Shown here: positions 26,335-34,024 of the stretch, piece by piece
Position numbering within the stretch: position 1 is the first letter of the stretch
Layout of the letters: every line of letters begins with the position of its first letter
Assembly (NCBI GenBank): GCA_902774815.1
Contig: CACYJV010000034.1
Coordinates: 1-39,276 of the forward strand
DNA: 39,276 bases
Direction: 5' to 3'
Origin: an uncultured Prevotellaceae bacterium
Lineage (GTDB): Bacteria > Bacteroidota > Bacteroidia > Bacteroidales > Bacteroidaceae
Made by a program: the position numbers and the translations under genes
The notes under the pieces: model-generated
Told to the model about the DNA's origin: nothing
What the model saw: the letters and a program-made list of their open reading frames with translations, nothing else
Database searches by the model: none

Positions 26335-26946
26335 ATGAAACGTTTTATCAATGTGATAATGGCGCTGATGGTCCTTGTGACGGGTCTGACGACCTTGACG
26401 GCCTGCAGCGACGACGAATGGGGAAACGACAACCCCGAATATCAGAATGTGTTTATCGTAGCCTTTGCCGACTGGGGTCCAAAGAGCAACAACGACAAGA
26501 CCTACACCGTCAAGCAGGGCAGCCAGCTGGAGGTTCCAGTACAGTTGTGGTGCGAGGGCACTCGTTCATTCAATGCCGAGGCTTTCGTCTATGTCGACAC
26601 AAAGCTTGCACTTGGCCAGGACTTCCAGATTGTGGATGCTCAGGGCAACGTCATGCAGCCTAATGCCAACGGAGCCTATGTGCTGACATGGGATTTGCAG
26701 AAGCCCGATGCCACCAAGAACCACCGTCTGCAGAGCATCTTCGTGAAGGCCCTGAATGGTGCAAAGGGTGACGTGACGCTTATGACCTTCGATCCGAAGG
26801 ATGTTGATGCCGATGGCAAACTTCGCATCTCCAACGGAGGTACAAAGGACGACGACACCCAGTACTATGTGCCGAACAATAAGACCAGCCAGTACGAGGT
26901 GCGTTGCATCACGGTGAACTACAAAGTAAAAGTGACCATCAATTAA
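26335..26946 (+). CDS. PUL-encoded surface lipoprotein of unknown function
   Basis: 203 residues. The signal peptide ends in TLTAC with lipid cysteine 24, followed by SDDEWGND, an acidic start of the kind associated with surface export of lipoproteins in Bacteroidetes. The body is beta-rich with VPVQLWCEGTRSFNAEAFVYVD and VLTWDLQKPDATKNHR. It resembles the small Ig/Calx-beta-like proteins often placed after susD, which may help bind glycan (a SusE/SusF position equivalent). I do not recognise a named family. It is 44 bases after susD and belongs to the same operon. It is too small to be a typical multi-domain SGBP. Confidence 0.75.
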   Translation: MKRFINVIMALMVLVTGLTTLTACSDDEWGNDNPEYQNVFIVAFADWGPKSNNDKTYTVKQGSQLEVPVQLWCEGTRSFNAEAFVYVDTKLALGQDFQIVDAQGNVMQPNANGAYVLTWDLQKPDATKNHRLQSIFVKALNGAKGDVTLMTFDPKDVDADGKLRISNGGTKDDDTQYYVPNNKTSQYEVRCITVNYKVKVTIN

Positions 26947-26960
26947 GGCTCAAAGCAGCT

Positions 26961-26991
26961 TAACAGCTGTTCTATGCGCCTCGGCGCATTC
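26961..26991. repeat. Two small hairpins after the PUL lipoprotein gene
   Basis: CAGCT-TAAC-AGCTG and ATGCGCC-TC-GGCGCAT follow each other soon after the stop codon at 26946. Neither has a T tract, so simple termination is unlikely. Confidence 0.55.
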
Positions 26992-27003
26992 CTAAAAACC
27001 AAT

Positions 27004-27083
27004 GTAGGGGCAGGCCCCCGTGCCTGCCCTTCATTTCAACAATGAACCGTCTTTGGCGGGCAGGCACGGGGGTCTGCCCCTAC
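27004..27083. repeat. 25-bp inverted repeat, REP/MITE-like element
   Basis: The left arm (27004-27028, beginning GTAGGGGCAGG) and right arm (27059-27083, ending CTGCCCCTAC) are inverted copies with one mismatch in 25 and a 30-base loop. Each arm can also fold on itself (GGGCAGGC with GCCTGCCC on the left). It lies between the binding-protein genes and the enzyme genes of the PUL, directly upstream of the lyase/GH88 gene. An ORF reading that starts at 27020 inside it is not the true start. Confidence 0.85.
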
Positions 27084-27112
27084 CACAAATTGTAAATTCT
27101 AAACTGAACGAT

Positions 27113-29443
27113 ATGAAGAGAGCGTTTGTTGTAACAACCCTACTTCTTATCATGGCCACTACGTCTGGTGCGCAGTCCATTTGGGACAAGGCGCACCTTG
27201 CCGAAGTGCGGGAGCATTTGAACGACGGGGCTTATGCCACAGCCTATCATCATCTGCTCAAAGAGGCCGACGATCGCATGGAGCAGACTCCTCTTTCGGT
27301 GATGATGAAGGAGAAGACTGCTGCCAGCGGCGACAAACACGACTATATGAGCCTGAGTCGCTACTTCTGGCCCGACGAGACGAAGCCCGACGGACTCCCA
27401 TACGTCAGTCGCGACGGCGTTTCGAATCCAGAGTTGGAGAGCCTGGACCGTCCGAAGTTGTCGAAAATGGCAACAGGCGTGACCACACTTTCGCTGGCTT
27501 GGTACTTCAGCGGTGACGAACGTTATGCCCAGAAGGCTGTAGAGTTGCTGCGTGTGTGGTTCCTGAACAAGGAAACCCGCATGAACCCGAATCTCAACCA
27601 TGCTCAGATTGTGCCCGGCCTTTACAATGGCAAGGGACGCTGTTATGGAGTCATCGATGCCTATTCGTTTGTCGAGATGCTCGATGGCGTTCAGCTGCTG
27701 GAAGGTTCCAAAGCCTTCACCAAGAAGGACTCGAAGGCCCTGAAGGCTTGGTTCTCCGAGTTTCTCAACTGGATTCTCACCAGCGATCAAGGCATTCAAG
27801 AAGGCAACCAGCGCAACAACCATGCTACTGCCCGCGACGTACAGGTGATAGCCTATGCGAACTATGTGGGCAATCAAAAGGTGATGAACGATTGTCTGGG
27901 CCAATTCTATGAGAAGCGCATCAAGGCACAAATAGAACCCGACGGACGTCAGCCACAAGAGTTACGTCGCACACTGGCTTTCGGTTATTCGCAGTATAAC
28001 CTGACGCACATGATTGACGTGATGCAGATGGCGAAGCACGTCGGTTACAAGCTGGAAGGGCTCGACCTGATTGAGAAAGCAGCCGACTTTCTGATTCCCT
28101 ATCTAGGCAAGGACGTGAGCACTTGGCCCTACAAGCAGATCAGCGAGTGGGACTTCAAGCAGCGCGAGCTGGCAAAGGACGTGTATCGGCTGGCTTTGAT
28201 TGATTCGCAGCGCGAGGACTACATGGCTTGTGCCAAGAAGCATCTCGTAAAGCGTTTCACCGATCCATTCTTTCTCCTGTACTACACTGCCGACGCCACC
28301 GACAACGCCTTCGCGCAGGCTGATGTGCAGTTGCGCTATCAGCTGCAGCAGGCCAACAAGATTCGCACAGAGAAGAAAGACTGGTCGCTCATACCGCGCT
28401 GCGTCAATCCGGACGGCAGTCTGCGCATGGTGCGCCAACCCGATTGGTGCTGCGGTTTCTTTGCCGGTGAACTTTGGCAGATGTATCAGTACAGCCACGA
28501 CCCCTTCTGGCGCGAGCAGGCTGTGAGCAACACATGGCCTATCGAGCAGGTGAAGAACCATACAGGTAGCCACGACTTGGGATTCATGGTCAACAACTCG
28601 TTCGGCAAGGCATGGGAACTCACTGGCGAGCAGTCCTATCGCGATGTTTTGGTTCGGGCAGCCCGCAGTCTGATCACTCGCTACGACGAGCGTGTGGGGT
28701 GCATCCGTTCATGGAATTGGGGCACTCCCAGCCGTTGGCAATATGCCGTCATCATCGACAACATGATGAACCTCGAATTGCTCTTCGAGGCTTCGCGTAT
28801 CACGGGCGACAAGCAGTTCTACAACATCGCTGTGAACCATGCCAACACCACGATGAAGAACCATTTCCGCGACGACTATTCCTCTTACCACGTCGTTGAC
28901 TATAATCCTGAAGATGGAAGCGTCATCAAACGCGTCACGCATCAGGGACTTTTCGACGAGAGTGTCTGGAGCCGTGGCCAGGGATGGGGACTCTATGGAT
29001 TCACCATGTGCTATCGTTATACCCACGACAAGGCTTATCTGCAGCAGGCACGTAACATTGCCCGCTTCTGGCTCTCGCAGCCCGATCTGCCTGCCGACAT
29101 GGTACCCTATTGGGATATGCGCGACCCAGCCATCAAGACCGGCGTCGGACCTGCGCAAGACGGCAGTTGCCCACGTGATGCTTCCGCTGCTGCCATCATC
29201 GCCTCGGCACTTTATGAGCTCGCCACGTATGTGGATGCCGATGAGGCAACGACCTATCGCCAGGCTGCCGATGCCATGCTCCATTCACTGGAAACCAACT
29301 ATCAACCAGAACCACGCACACAGCAAGGCTTCCTGCTGCTCCATTCGACGGGCAACTATCCTGCCAAGGACGAGATTGACGTGCCAATCAACTATGCCGA
29401 TTATTACTATCTGGAGGCACTGCAGAGGAGAGGGAGGTTTTAG
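27113..29443 (+). CDS. Fused alginate-lyase-like domain and GH88 unsaturated glucuronyl hydrolase
   Basis: 776 residues from the ATG at 27113, which gives the signal peptide MKRAFVVTTLLLIMATTSGAQ. An upstream GTG/ATG reading at 27020 would begin inside the inverted repeat. The N-terminal half (about 25-400) has the alginate-lyase-family (PF05426, PL38-like) layout: HDYMSLSRYFWPDE, KPDGLPYVSRDGVSNPE, and NNHATARD with Asn 235, Asn 236 and His 237. GYSQYNL follows with a candidate catalytic tyrosine. The C-terminal half (about 420-776) is GH88: HDLGFM with Asp 488, VIIDNMMNL with Asp 549, SVWSRGQGWGLYGF and MRDPAIKTG. Lyase cleavage leaves a 4,5-unsaturated uronate, which GH88 removes, so the fusion couples two successive steps. 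The exact PL family and glycan are inferred. Confidence 0.88.
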   Translation: MKRAFVVTTLLLIMATTSGAQSIWDKAHLAEVREHLNDGAYATAYHHLLKEADDRMEQTPLSVMMKEKTAASGDKHDYMSLSRYFWPDETKPDGLPYVSRDGVSNPELESLDRPKLSKMATGVTTLSLAWYFSGDERYAQKAVELLRVWFLNKETRMNPNLNHAQIVPGLYNGKGRCYGVIDAYSFVEMLDGVQLLEGSKAFTKKDSKALKAWFSEFLNWILTSDQGIQEGNQRNNHATARDVQVIAYANYVGNQKVMNDCLGQFYEKRIKAQIEPDGRQPQELRRTLAFGYSQYNLTHMIDVMQMAKHVGYKLEGLDLIEKAADFLIPYLGKDVSTWPYKQISEWDFKQRELAKDVYRLALIDSQREDYMACAKKHLVKRFTDPFFLLYYTADATDNAFAQADVQLRYQLQQANKIRTEKKDWSLIPRCVNPDGSLRMVRQPDWCCGFFAGELWQMYQYSHDPFWREQAVSNTWPIEQVKNHTGSHDLGFMVNNSFGKAWELTGEQSYRDVLVRAARSLITRYDERVGCIRSWNWGTPSRWQYAVIIDNMMNLELLFEASRITGDKQFYNIAVNHANTTMKNHFRDDYSSYHVVDYNPEDGSVIKRVTHQGLFDESVWSRGQGWGLYGFTMCYRYTHDKAYLQQARNIARFWLSQPDLPADMVPYWDMRDPAIKTGVGPAQDGSCPRDASAAAIIASALYELATYVDADEATTYRQAADAMLHSLETNYQPEPRTQQGFLLLHSTGNYPAKDEIDVPINYADYYYLEALQRRGRF

Positions 29444-29485
29444 TTGAGAGTTGATAGTTGAGAGTTAAAAACTGAGAGCGAGGTT

Positions 29486-29573
29486 CCAAAGTTCTGGGTT
29501 AGAAGTAAAAAAGCTATTAGTTAGGAATCCTAATGATATGAGTTAGGAGCTCCAATGCTATGAGTTAGAAATC
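29486..29573 (+). repeat. Array C: four 22-bp units ending at the GH2 start codon
   Basis: Units start at 29486, 29508, 29530 and 29552, each 22 bp. Each carries a GTTAGRA word (GGGTTAGAAG, AGTTAGGAATC, AGTTAGGAGC, AGTTAGAAATC), and the last two carry AATGATATG or AATGCTATG before it. The next unit would begin at 29574, and the GH2 ATG at 29575 falls at the place of the ATGAGT word of the unit. The fourth unit shares CAATGCT with arrays A and B. Confidence 0.75.
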
Positions 29574-29574
29574 C

Positions 29575-31896
29575 ATGAGTATCAAGCCATTTGCAGTTAG
29601 TATCGTCTGCATGCTGACAACGGCAGCTTGTGCGCAGGTCAGGACTTGTCTGTCGGAAGGATGGAAGTTCATCCGAACCGATATGGCAAGCCCTTGGGAA
29701 GTGATGCGCCCCGTGAAAGCCGGAAAACCCGAGAGCGTGCCTCTTTGGACAGACGTCACGCTACCACATTGCTACAATGCCGAAGATGGAGTTGCACCCG
29801 ACGTCAACTACTATCAAGGCGGTGCTTGGTATCGCACAACGCTGAAGGTCAAAAACCCCTACCCCGACGGACACACGTTGCTGGAGTTTGAGGGAGCAGG
29901 GCAGAAGACCGACGTCTATCTTGCCACGCGTCATGCAGGTTCACACGTCGGTGGCTACGACCAGTGGCGTGTCGACATCACCGAATGGGGCGACGGCGAA
30001 TGGCCCCTTGCCATCCGTTGCGACAACAGCCGCGATGTGGAAATGATTCCCTCCGACATGTCTGACTTCTGCCTCTATGGCGGACTCTACAGGCCTGTGC
30101 ATCTGGTCTATATGCCCAAAGACTTTCTTGACGATGTGCGTCTGGACGTCGTCGGCGATACGGTAAGAATCAAGGGCATCAATCCTTCAATGCATCCGCT
30201 GAACGGTTCGAACGGTTCGAGTGGCTCAGCCCATCTTCAAGTGGAAATCATTGCGCCGAACGGCAAGACCGTCTATCGAGATGACAACACAAAACCTATC
30301 ATAGTGCGGAAACCTGTTCTTTGGGACGTTGACGCACCACATCTCTACACCGCCCGAATCACCTATGGCGAGCAAACCATCGTGAAGCAGTTCGGATTCC
30401 GTTCGTTTGAGTTTCGTGAGCATGGTCCTTTCTTCCTCAACGGCCATCGCCTGCTCCTTCAGGGAACCCATCGCCATGAAGACCACGCAGGCGTGGGCGC
30501 TGCCATGACCGACGAGCAGATTTTGCAGGAGATGCTACAAATCAAGCAGATGGGTGCCAACTTCATCCGCCTTGGTCACTACCAACAGTCGGAACGGGTT
30601 CTTCAACTCTGCGATTCACTCGGTCTGCTGGTCTGGGAGGAGATTCCCTGGTGTCGCGGCGGTGTGGGTGGCGACCGCTATCAGGCTCAAGCCCATCGTA
30701 TGCTGACGAACATGATCAACCAACACCGCCACCATCCCAGCATCATCCTCTGGGGACTCGGCAACGAGAACGACTGGCCTGGCGACTTCCAGTCCGCCCC
30801 CCAGCCCACCCAAGGGGAGGCAAGTGTTCTCGACAGTGCTGCCGTTCGTCGGCTGATGGCATCGCTTAACGCCCTGGCTCACCAGCTCGACCCCACACGT
30901 AAGACCGTCATCCGGCGGTGCGACTTCTGTGCCGACATTGTCGATGTCTATTCGCCCTCCATCTGGGCGGGTTGGTACAGCCGTCGCTTCACTGACTATC
31001 GGGAAATGGAAGAAGCTGCGATGGCCAAGTACCCCTACTTCTTCCACGCCGAATGGGGCGCCGACAGCCATGCGGGACGACATGCGAAAAGCGGCTTCGA
31101 CATAGAGGCTGGCGACCGCAACGGCGACTGGTCCGAGTCGTATGCAGTACGTCTGTTCGACTGGCATCTGAAGGAGCAGCAGCGCATGCCCGGCCTGACG
31201 GGGACTGCCATCTGGACTTTCAAGGACTTCTGCACACCGCTGCGTCCGGAAAATCCCATTCCATACGTCAACCAGAAAGGCGTCTGCCAACGTGACGGAA
31301 CGCCCAAAGAGAGCTACTACGTCGTGCAAAGCTATTGGTCACGTCAGCCCATGCTCCACATCTATGGCCACTCGTGGCCCGTTCGCTGGGGCGACGAGGG
31401 CGAACTGCAGGAAATCCTCGTCTATTCCAACGAGGACGAGGTGGAACTGACGGTAAATGGCATCTCTGCAGGAAAACGGAAAAGAAACAGCCAAGACTAT
31501 CCTGCACAAGGATTCCATTGGTACGTACCGTTGCAAAAAGGCCTTAACACCATCAAGGCCTCATCAGGCAGACTTACCGACGAAACCACTGTCGACTATC
31601 AGGTGGAGAAATGGGGACAGCCCGCCAGCATACGTCTCAGCCGTCTCAACGACGACTTGGTGGAAGCACGGCTCTACGATGCCAACGGCATACGCTGCCT
31701 CGACAGCAGCGATTGGATAGAGTTCTCCGTTGCAGGCAATGACAATCTCCTGCGAAATCAAGGCACTGCCTGCGGTTCCGCCCGCATTCAGGCTGCCAAC
31801 GGGCGGGCACTCATCCGCCTGAAGGACAGCGATGCGCCTTGCGTGGTGGCTGCGAAGAGCGGAGCCTTGGCTCCCGCCTTCCTCCAATTGCCGTGA
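29575..31896 (+). CDS. Glycoside hydrolase family 2 enzyme (beta-galactosidase or beta-glucuronidase type)
   Basis: 773 residues with a signal peptide-like start (MSIKPFAVSIVCMLTTAACAQ; a lipobox-like AAC is present). GH2 layout: jelly-roll sugar-binding domain (about 25-180, with VPLWTDVTLPHCYNAEDG and YYQGGAWYRTTL), Ig-like domain (about 185-285), then the TIM barrel (about 290-590). The acid/base is Glu 398 in LWGLGNENDW and the nucleophile Glu 493 in FFHAEWGAD. The C-terminal 150 residues form a beta domain. It removes a beta-linked terminal sugar in the periplasm or at the surface. The link to GH88 makes beta-galactoside or beta-glucuronide most likely; the motif set alone does not decide. 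Confidence 0.92.
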   Translation: MSIKPFAVSIVCMLTTAACAQVRTCLSEGWKFIRTDMASPWEVMRPVKAGKPESVPLWTDVTLPHCYNAEDGVAPDVNYYQGGAWYRTTLKVKNPYPDGHTLLEFEGAGQKTDVYLATRHAGSHVGGYDQWRVDITEWGDGEWPLAIRCDNSRDVEMIPSDMSDFCLYGGLYRPVHLVYMPKDFLDDVRLDVVGDTVRIKGINPSMHPLNGSNGSSGSAHLQVEIIAPNGKTVYRDDNTKPIIVRKPVLWDVDAPHLYTARITYGEQTIVKQFGFRSFEFREHGPFFLNGHRLLLQGTHRHEDHAGVGAAMTDEQILQEMLQIKQMGANFIRLGHYQQSERVLQLCDSLGLLVWEEIPWCRGGVGGDRYQAQAHRMLTNMINQHRHHPSIILWGLGNENDWPGDFQSAPQPTQGEASVLDSAAVRRLMASLNALAHQLDPTRKTVIRRCDFCADIVDVYSPSIWAGWYSRRFTDYREMEEAAMAKYPYFFHAEWGADSHAGRHAKSGFDIEAGDRNGDWSESYAVRLFDWHLKEQQRMPGLTGTAIWTFKDFCTPLRPENPIPYVNQKGVCQRDGTPKESYYVVQSYWSRQPMLHIYGHSWPVRWGDEGELQEILVYSNEDEVELTVNGISAGKRKRNSQDYPAQGFHWYVPLQKGLNTIKASSGRLTDETTVDYQVEKWGQPASIRLSRLNDDLVEARLYDANGIRCLDSSDWIEFSVAGNDNLLRNQGTACGSARIQAANGRALIRLKDSDAPCVVAAKSGALAPAFLQLP

Positions 31897-31964
31897 GCAA
31901 AAGATTATTGGCTTTTTTTCTCAACATATGTTAGGTTAGTTAATAGAATTTCTTAGTACTGAAG

Positions 31965-32000
31965 TGGGAGTGCAGTTGTGATAATTGCGGCTCCCATTTT
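31965..32000 (+). terminator. Probable terminator of the PUL operon
   Basis: TGGGAG with an inner GCA pairs with TGC and CTCCCA (small internal loop) and is followed by TTTT. It lies about 70 bases after the GH2 stop codon. Confidence 0.7.
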
Positions 32001-32089
32001 CATTATGTCATGAAAAGCATGGCTAGTTCATCCATCCTTGACCTACGACAATATTTTTAGCAAAGGCCGAAAAAAAACAGCAGATTTTT

Positions 32090-32120
32090 TTTGCTATCTT
32101 CGCACTAATTCGTAACTTTG
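32090..32120 (+). promoter_or_regulatory. Promoter of the IMP cyclohydrolase-mre-rod operon
   Basis: TTTG (32090-32093), a 19-base spacer, TAACTTTG (32113-32120): a full consensus. The predicted leader to the ATG at 32176 is about 52 bases. Confidence 0.8.
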
Positions 32121-32175
32121 CAGTCCCTTTTTGTTAATTAGGTACGCACATACAATTAAACAACATCACAACCAC

Positions 32176-32781
32176 ATGGCTGAAACAAAGAAAATAAAGA
32201 CTGCGCTCATCTCGGTCTATCACAAAGACGGCCTCACCGAAGTGCTTCAGAAACTTAGTGCCGAGAACGTAAAATTCCTTTCCACAGGCGGTACACAACA
32301 ATTCATCGAAAGCCTCGGCTACGCTTGCCGCAAGGTAGAAGAACTGACCACCTACCCCTCTATCCTCGGCGGACGCGTGAAGACGCTGCACCCGAAAGTG
32401 TTCGGTGGCATCCTTGGCCGTCGCGAAAACGAAGGCGACCGCCAGCAAATGCAACAGTACGAGATTCCTGATATCGATCTCGTCATCGTAGACCTGTACC
32501 CCTTCGAGCAGACCGTCGAGAGCGGAGCTTCCGAGACCGACATCATCGAGAAGATCGACATCGGTGGTATCTCGCTGATCCGTGCTGCTGCCAAGAACTT
32601 CAACGACGTCGTCATCATTCCCAGCAAGGATGAGTACGGCTATCTGCTCAACGTACTCAACGAGCAGGGTGCCAACACCACGCTGCAACAGCGCCGTGAA
32701 CTCGCCACCCATGCCTTCGGCGTGTCGAGCCACTACGATACCGCCATCCGCCATTGGTTCGAATCGAGCAACAAAAAGTAG
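32176..32781 (+). CDS. Stand-alone IMP cyclohydrolase domain (PurH N-terminal half)
   Basis: 201 residues from the ATG at 32176. A TTG reading from 32131 would begin soon after the promoter and adds 15 residues without motif value. The protein has the MGS-like IMP cyclohydrolase fold: TALISVYHKDG, FLSTGGTQQFIESLGY, YPSILGGRVKTLHPKVFGGILGRR, DLVIVDLYPFEQTV, IEKIDIGGISLIRAAAKNF. This domain closes FAICAR to IMP, the last step of purine synthesis. Normal PurH is about 510 residues with a C-terminal AICAR transformylase. That domain is absent here, since mreB begins 89 bases downstream. It either works as a split enzyme with a partner elsewhere, or the transformylase is supplied by another type. 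The domain boundary is clean, without frameshift signs. Confidence 0.85.
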   Translation: MAETKKIKTALISVYHKDGLTEVLQKLSAENVKFLSTGGTQQFIESLGYACRKVEELTTYPSILGGRVKTLHPKVFGGILGRRENEGDRQQMQQYEIPDIDLVIVDLYPFEQTVESGASETDIIEKIDIGGISLIRAAAKNFNDVVIIPSKDEYGYLLNVLNEQGANTTLQQRRELATHAFGVSSHYDTAIRHWFESSNKK

Positions 32782-32870
32782 TTCTGTCCCCAGTGAGAAG
32801 GATTTGAAAGAACGCAGACACAGAAACTCAAAATGGTATAGAAATACAATTAGCTAATCGTAATATAACT

Positions 32871-33893
32871 ATGGGATTTTTCAGTTTTATCCAGGAAATT
32901 GCAATGGACCTGGGCACCGCCAACACCATCATTATCAGCGATGACAAGATCGTTGTTGACGAGCCTTCTGTCGTGGCTCTCGACCGCCGCACCGACAAGA
33001 TGATTGCCGTGGGCGAAAAAGCCAAAATGATGTACGAGAAAGAAAACCCCGGCATCCGCACCATCCGCCCCTTGCGCGATGGCGTTATCGCCGACTTTAC
33101 GGCCTGCGAGCAGATGATGCGCGGGCTGATCAAAATGGTACACTCCGGTTCGCGACTGTTCTCGTCGTCGCTCCGCATGGTCATTGGTGTACCTTCTGGC
33201 TCAACGGAGGTTGAGCTCCGCGCCGTTCGCGACTCTGCCGAGCATGCAGACGGCCGCGACGTTTACCTGATTTTCGAGCCGATGGCAGCTGCCATTGGTA
33301 TCGGCCTCGATGTGGAAGCCCCCGAGGGCAACATGATCGTCGACATAGGTGGTGGTACCACTGAGATTGCCGTGATCTCGCTGGGTGGTATTGTGGCCAA
33401 CAACTCCATCAAGGTGGCAGGCGACGACCTTACTGCCGACATTCAGGAGTACATGTCACGCCAGCACAACGTGAAGGTTTCCGAGCGCATGGCTGAGCGT
33501 ATCAAGATCAACGTGGGTTCGGCTCTTACCGACCTTGGCGACGAAGGTCCTGAGGACTTCATCGTGGTTGGTCCTAACCGCATCACTGCTCTGCCTATGG
33601 AGGTACCTGTCTGCTATCAGGAGATTGCCCACTGTCTGGATAAGACCGTTGCTCGCATCGAGACAGCCGTTCTCAATGCACTGGAGAACACCCCGCCTGA
33701 GCTCTATGCCGACATCGTGAAGAACGGCATCTACCTGACAGGTGGTGGCGCATTGCTCCGCGGTCTGGCCAAGCGTCTGACCGATAAGATCAACATTCAG
33801 TTCATCGTTGCCGACGATCCCCTCCACTGCGTGGCTAAGGGTGCTGGCATCGCCCTGAAGAATGTCGACCGTTTCTCATTCCTGATGAGATAA
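32871..33893 (+). CDS. mreB: Rod-shape-determining protein MreB
   Basis: 340 residues. Actin-like ATPase: phosphate-1 motif MDLGTANTII near the N-terminus, phosphate-2 VDIGGGTTEIAVISLGG in the middle, adenosine motif LTGGGALLRGL near 300. FFSFIQEI at the start is the usual amphipathic membrane-binding end. It forms filaments under the inner membrane that guide the elongasome. It is followed by mreC, mreD, mrdA and rodA on the same strand, the standard Bacteroidetes order. Confidence 0.97.
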   Translation: MGFFSFIQEIAMDLGTANTIIISDDKIVVDEPSVVALDRRTDKMIAVGEKAKMMYEKENPGIRTIRPLRDGVIADFTACEQMMRGLIKMVHSGSRLFSSSLRMVIGVPSGSTEVELRAVRDSAEHADGRDVYLIFEPMAAAIGIGLDVEAPEGNMIVDIGGGTTEIAVISLGGIVANNSIKVAGDDLTADIQEYMSRQHNVKVSERMAERIKINVGSALTDLGDEGPEDFIVVGPNRITALPMEVPVCYQEIAHCLDKTVARIETAVLNALENTPPELYADIVKNGIYLTGGGALLRGLAKRLTDKINIQFIVADDPLHCVAKGAGIALKNVDRFSFLMR

Positions 33894-33897
33894 TTGC

Positions 33898-34013
33898 ATT
33901 TACGATTTACGTATTTACGATTTACGATTGCGCGTTGTGGTGGTTTCACTAAACGTAAGCAGTCGTATGCAAGGTCGTAAAACCGTAAATCGTAAAATCT
34001 GTAAATGAAACCA
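33898..34013. repeat. Inverted repeats between mreB and mreC
   Basis: TTTACGATTTAC occurs twice (33899 and 33914), and the second copy, extended to TTTACGATTTACG, has a perfect 13-bp inverted partner at 33984-33996. An outer-placed TGGTTTCA (33941) pairs with TGAAACCA (34006). The gap of 131 bp is unusually large for this operon and could form a long hairpin in the mRNA. Confidence 0.75.
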
Positions 34014-34024
34014 TTGTCGCACAG

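Noticed and set aside
27020-27112. 31-residue N-terminal extension of the lyase/GH88 protein
   Set aside because: It begins inside the 25-bp inverted repeat and would bury the signal peptide that starts at 27113.
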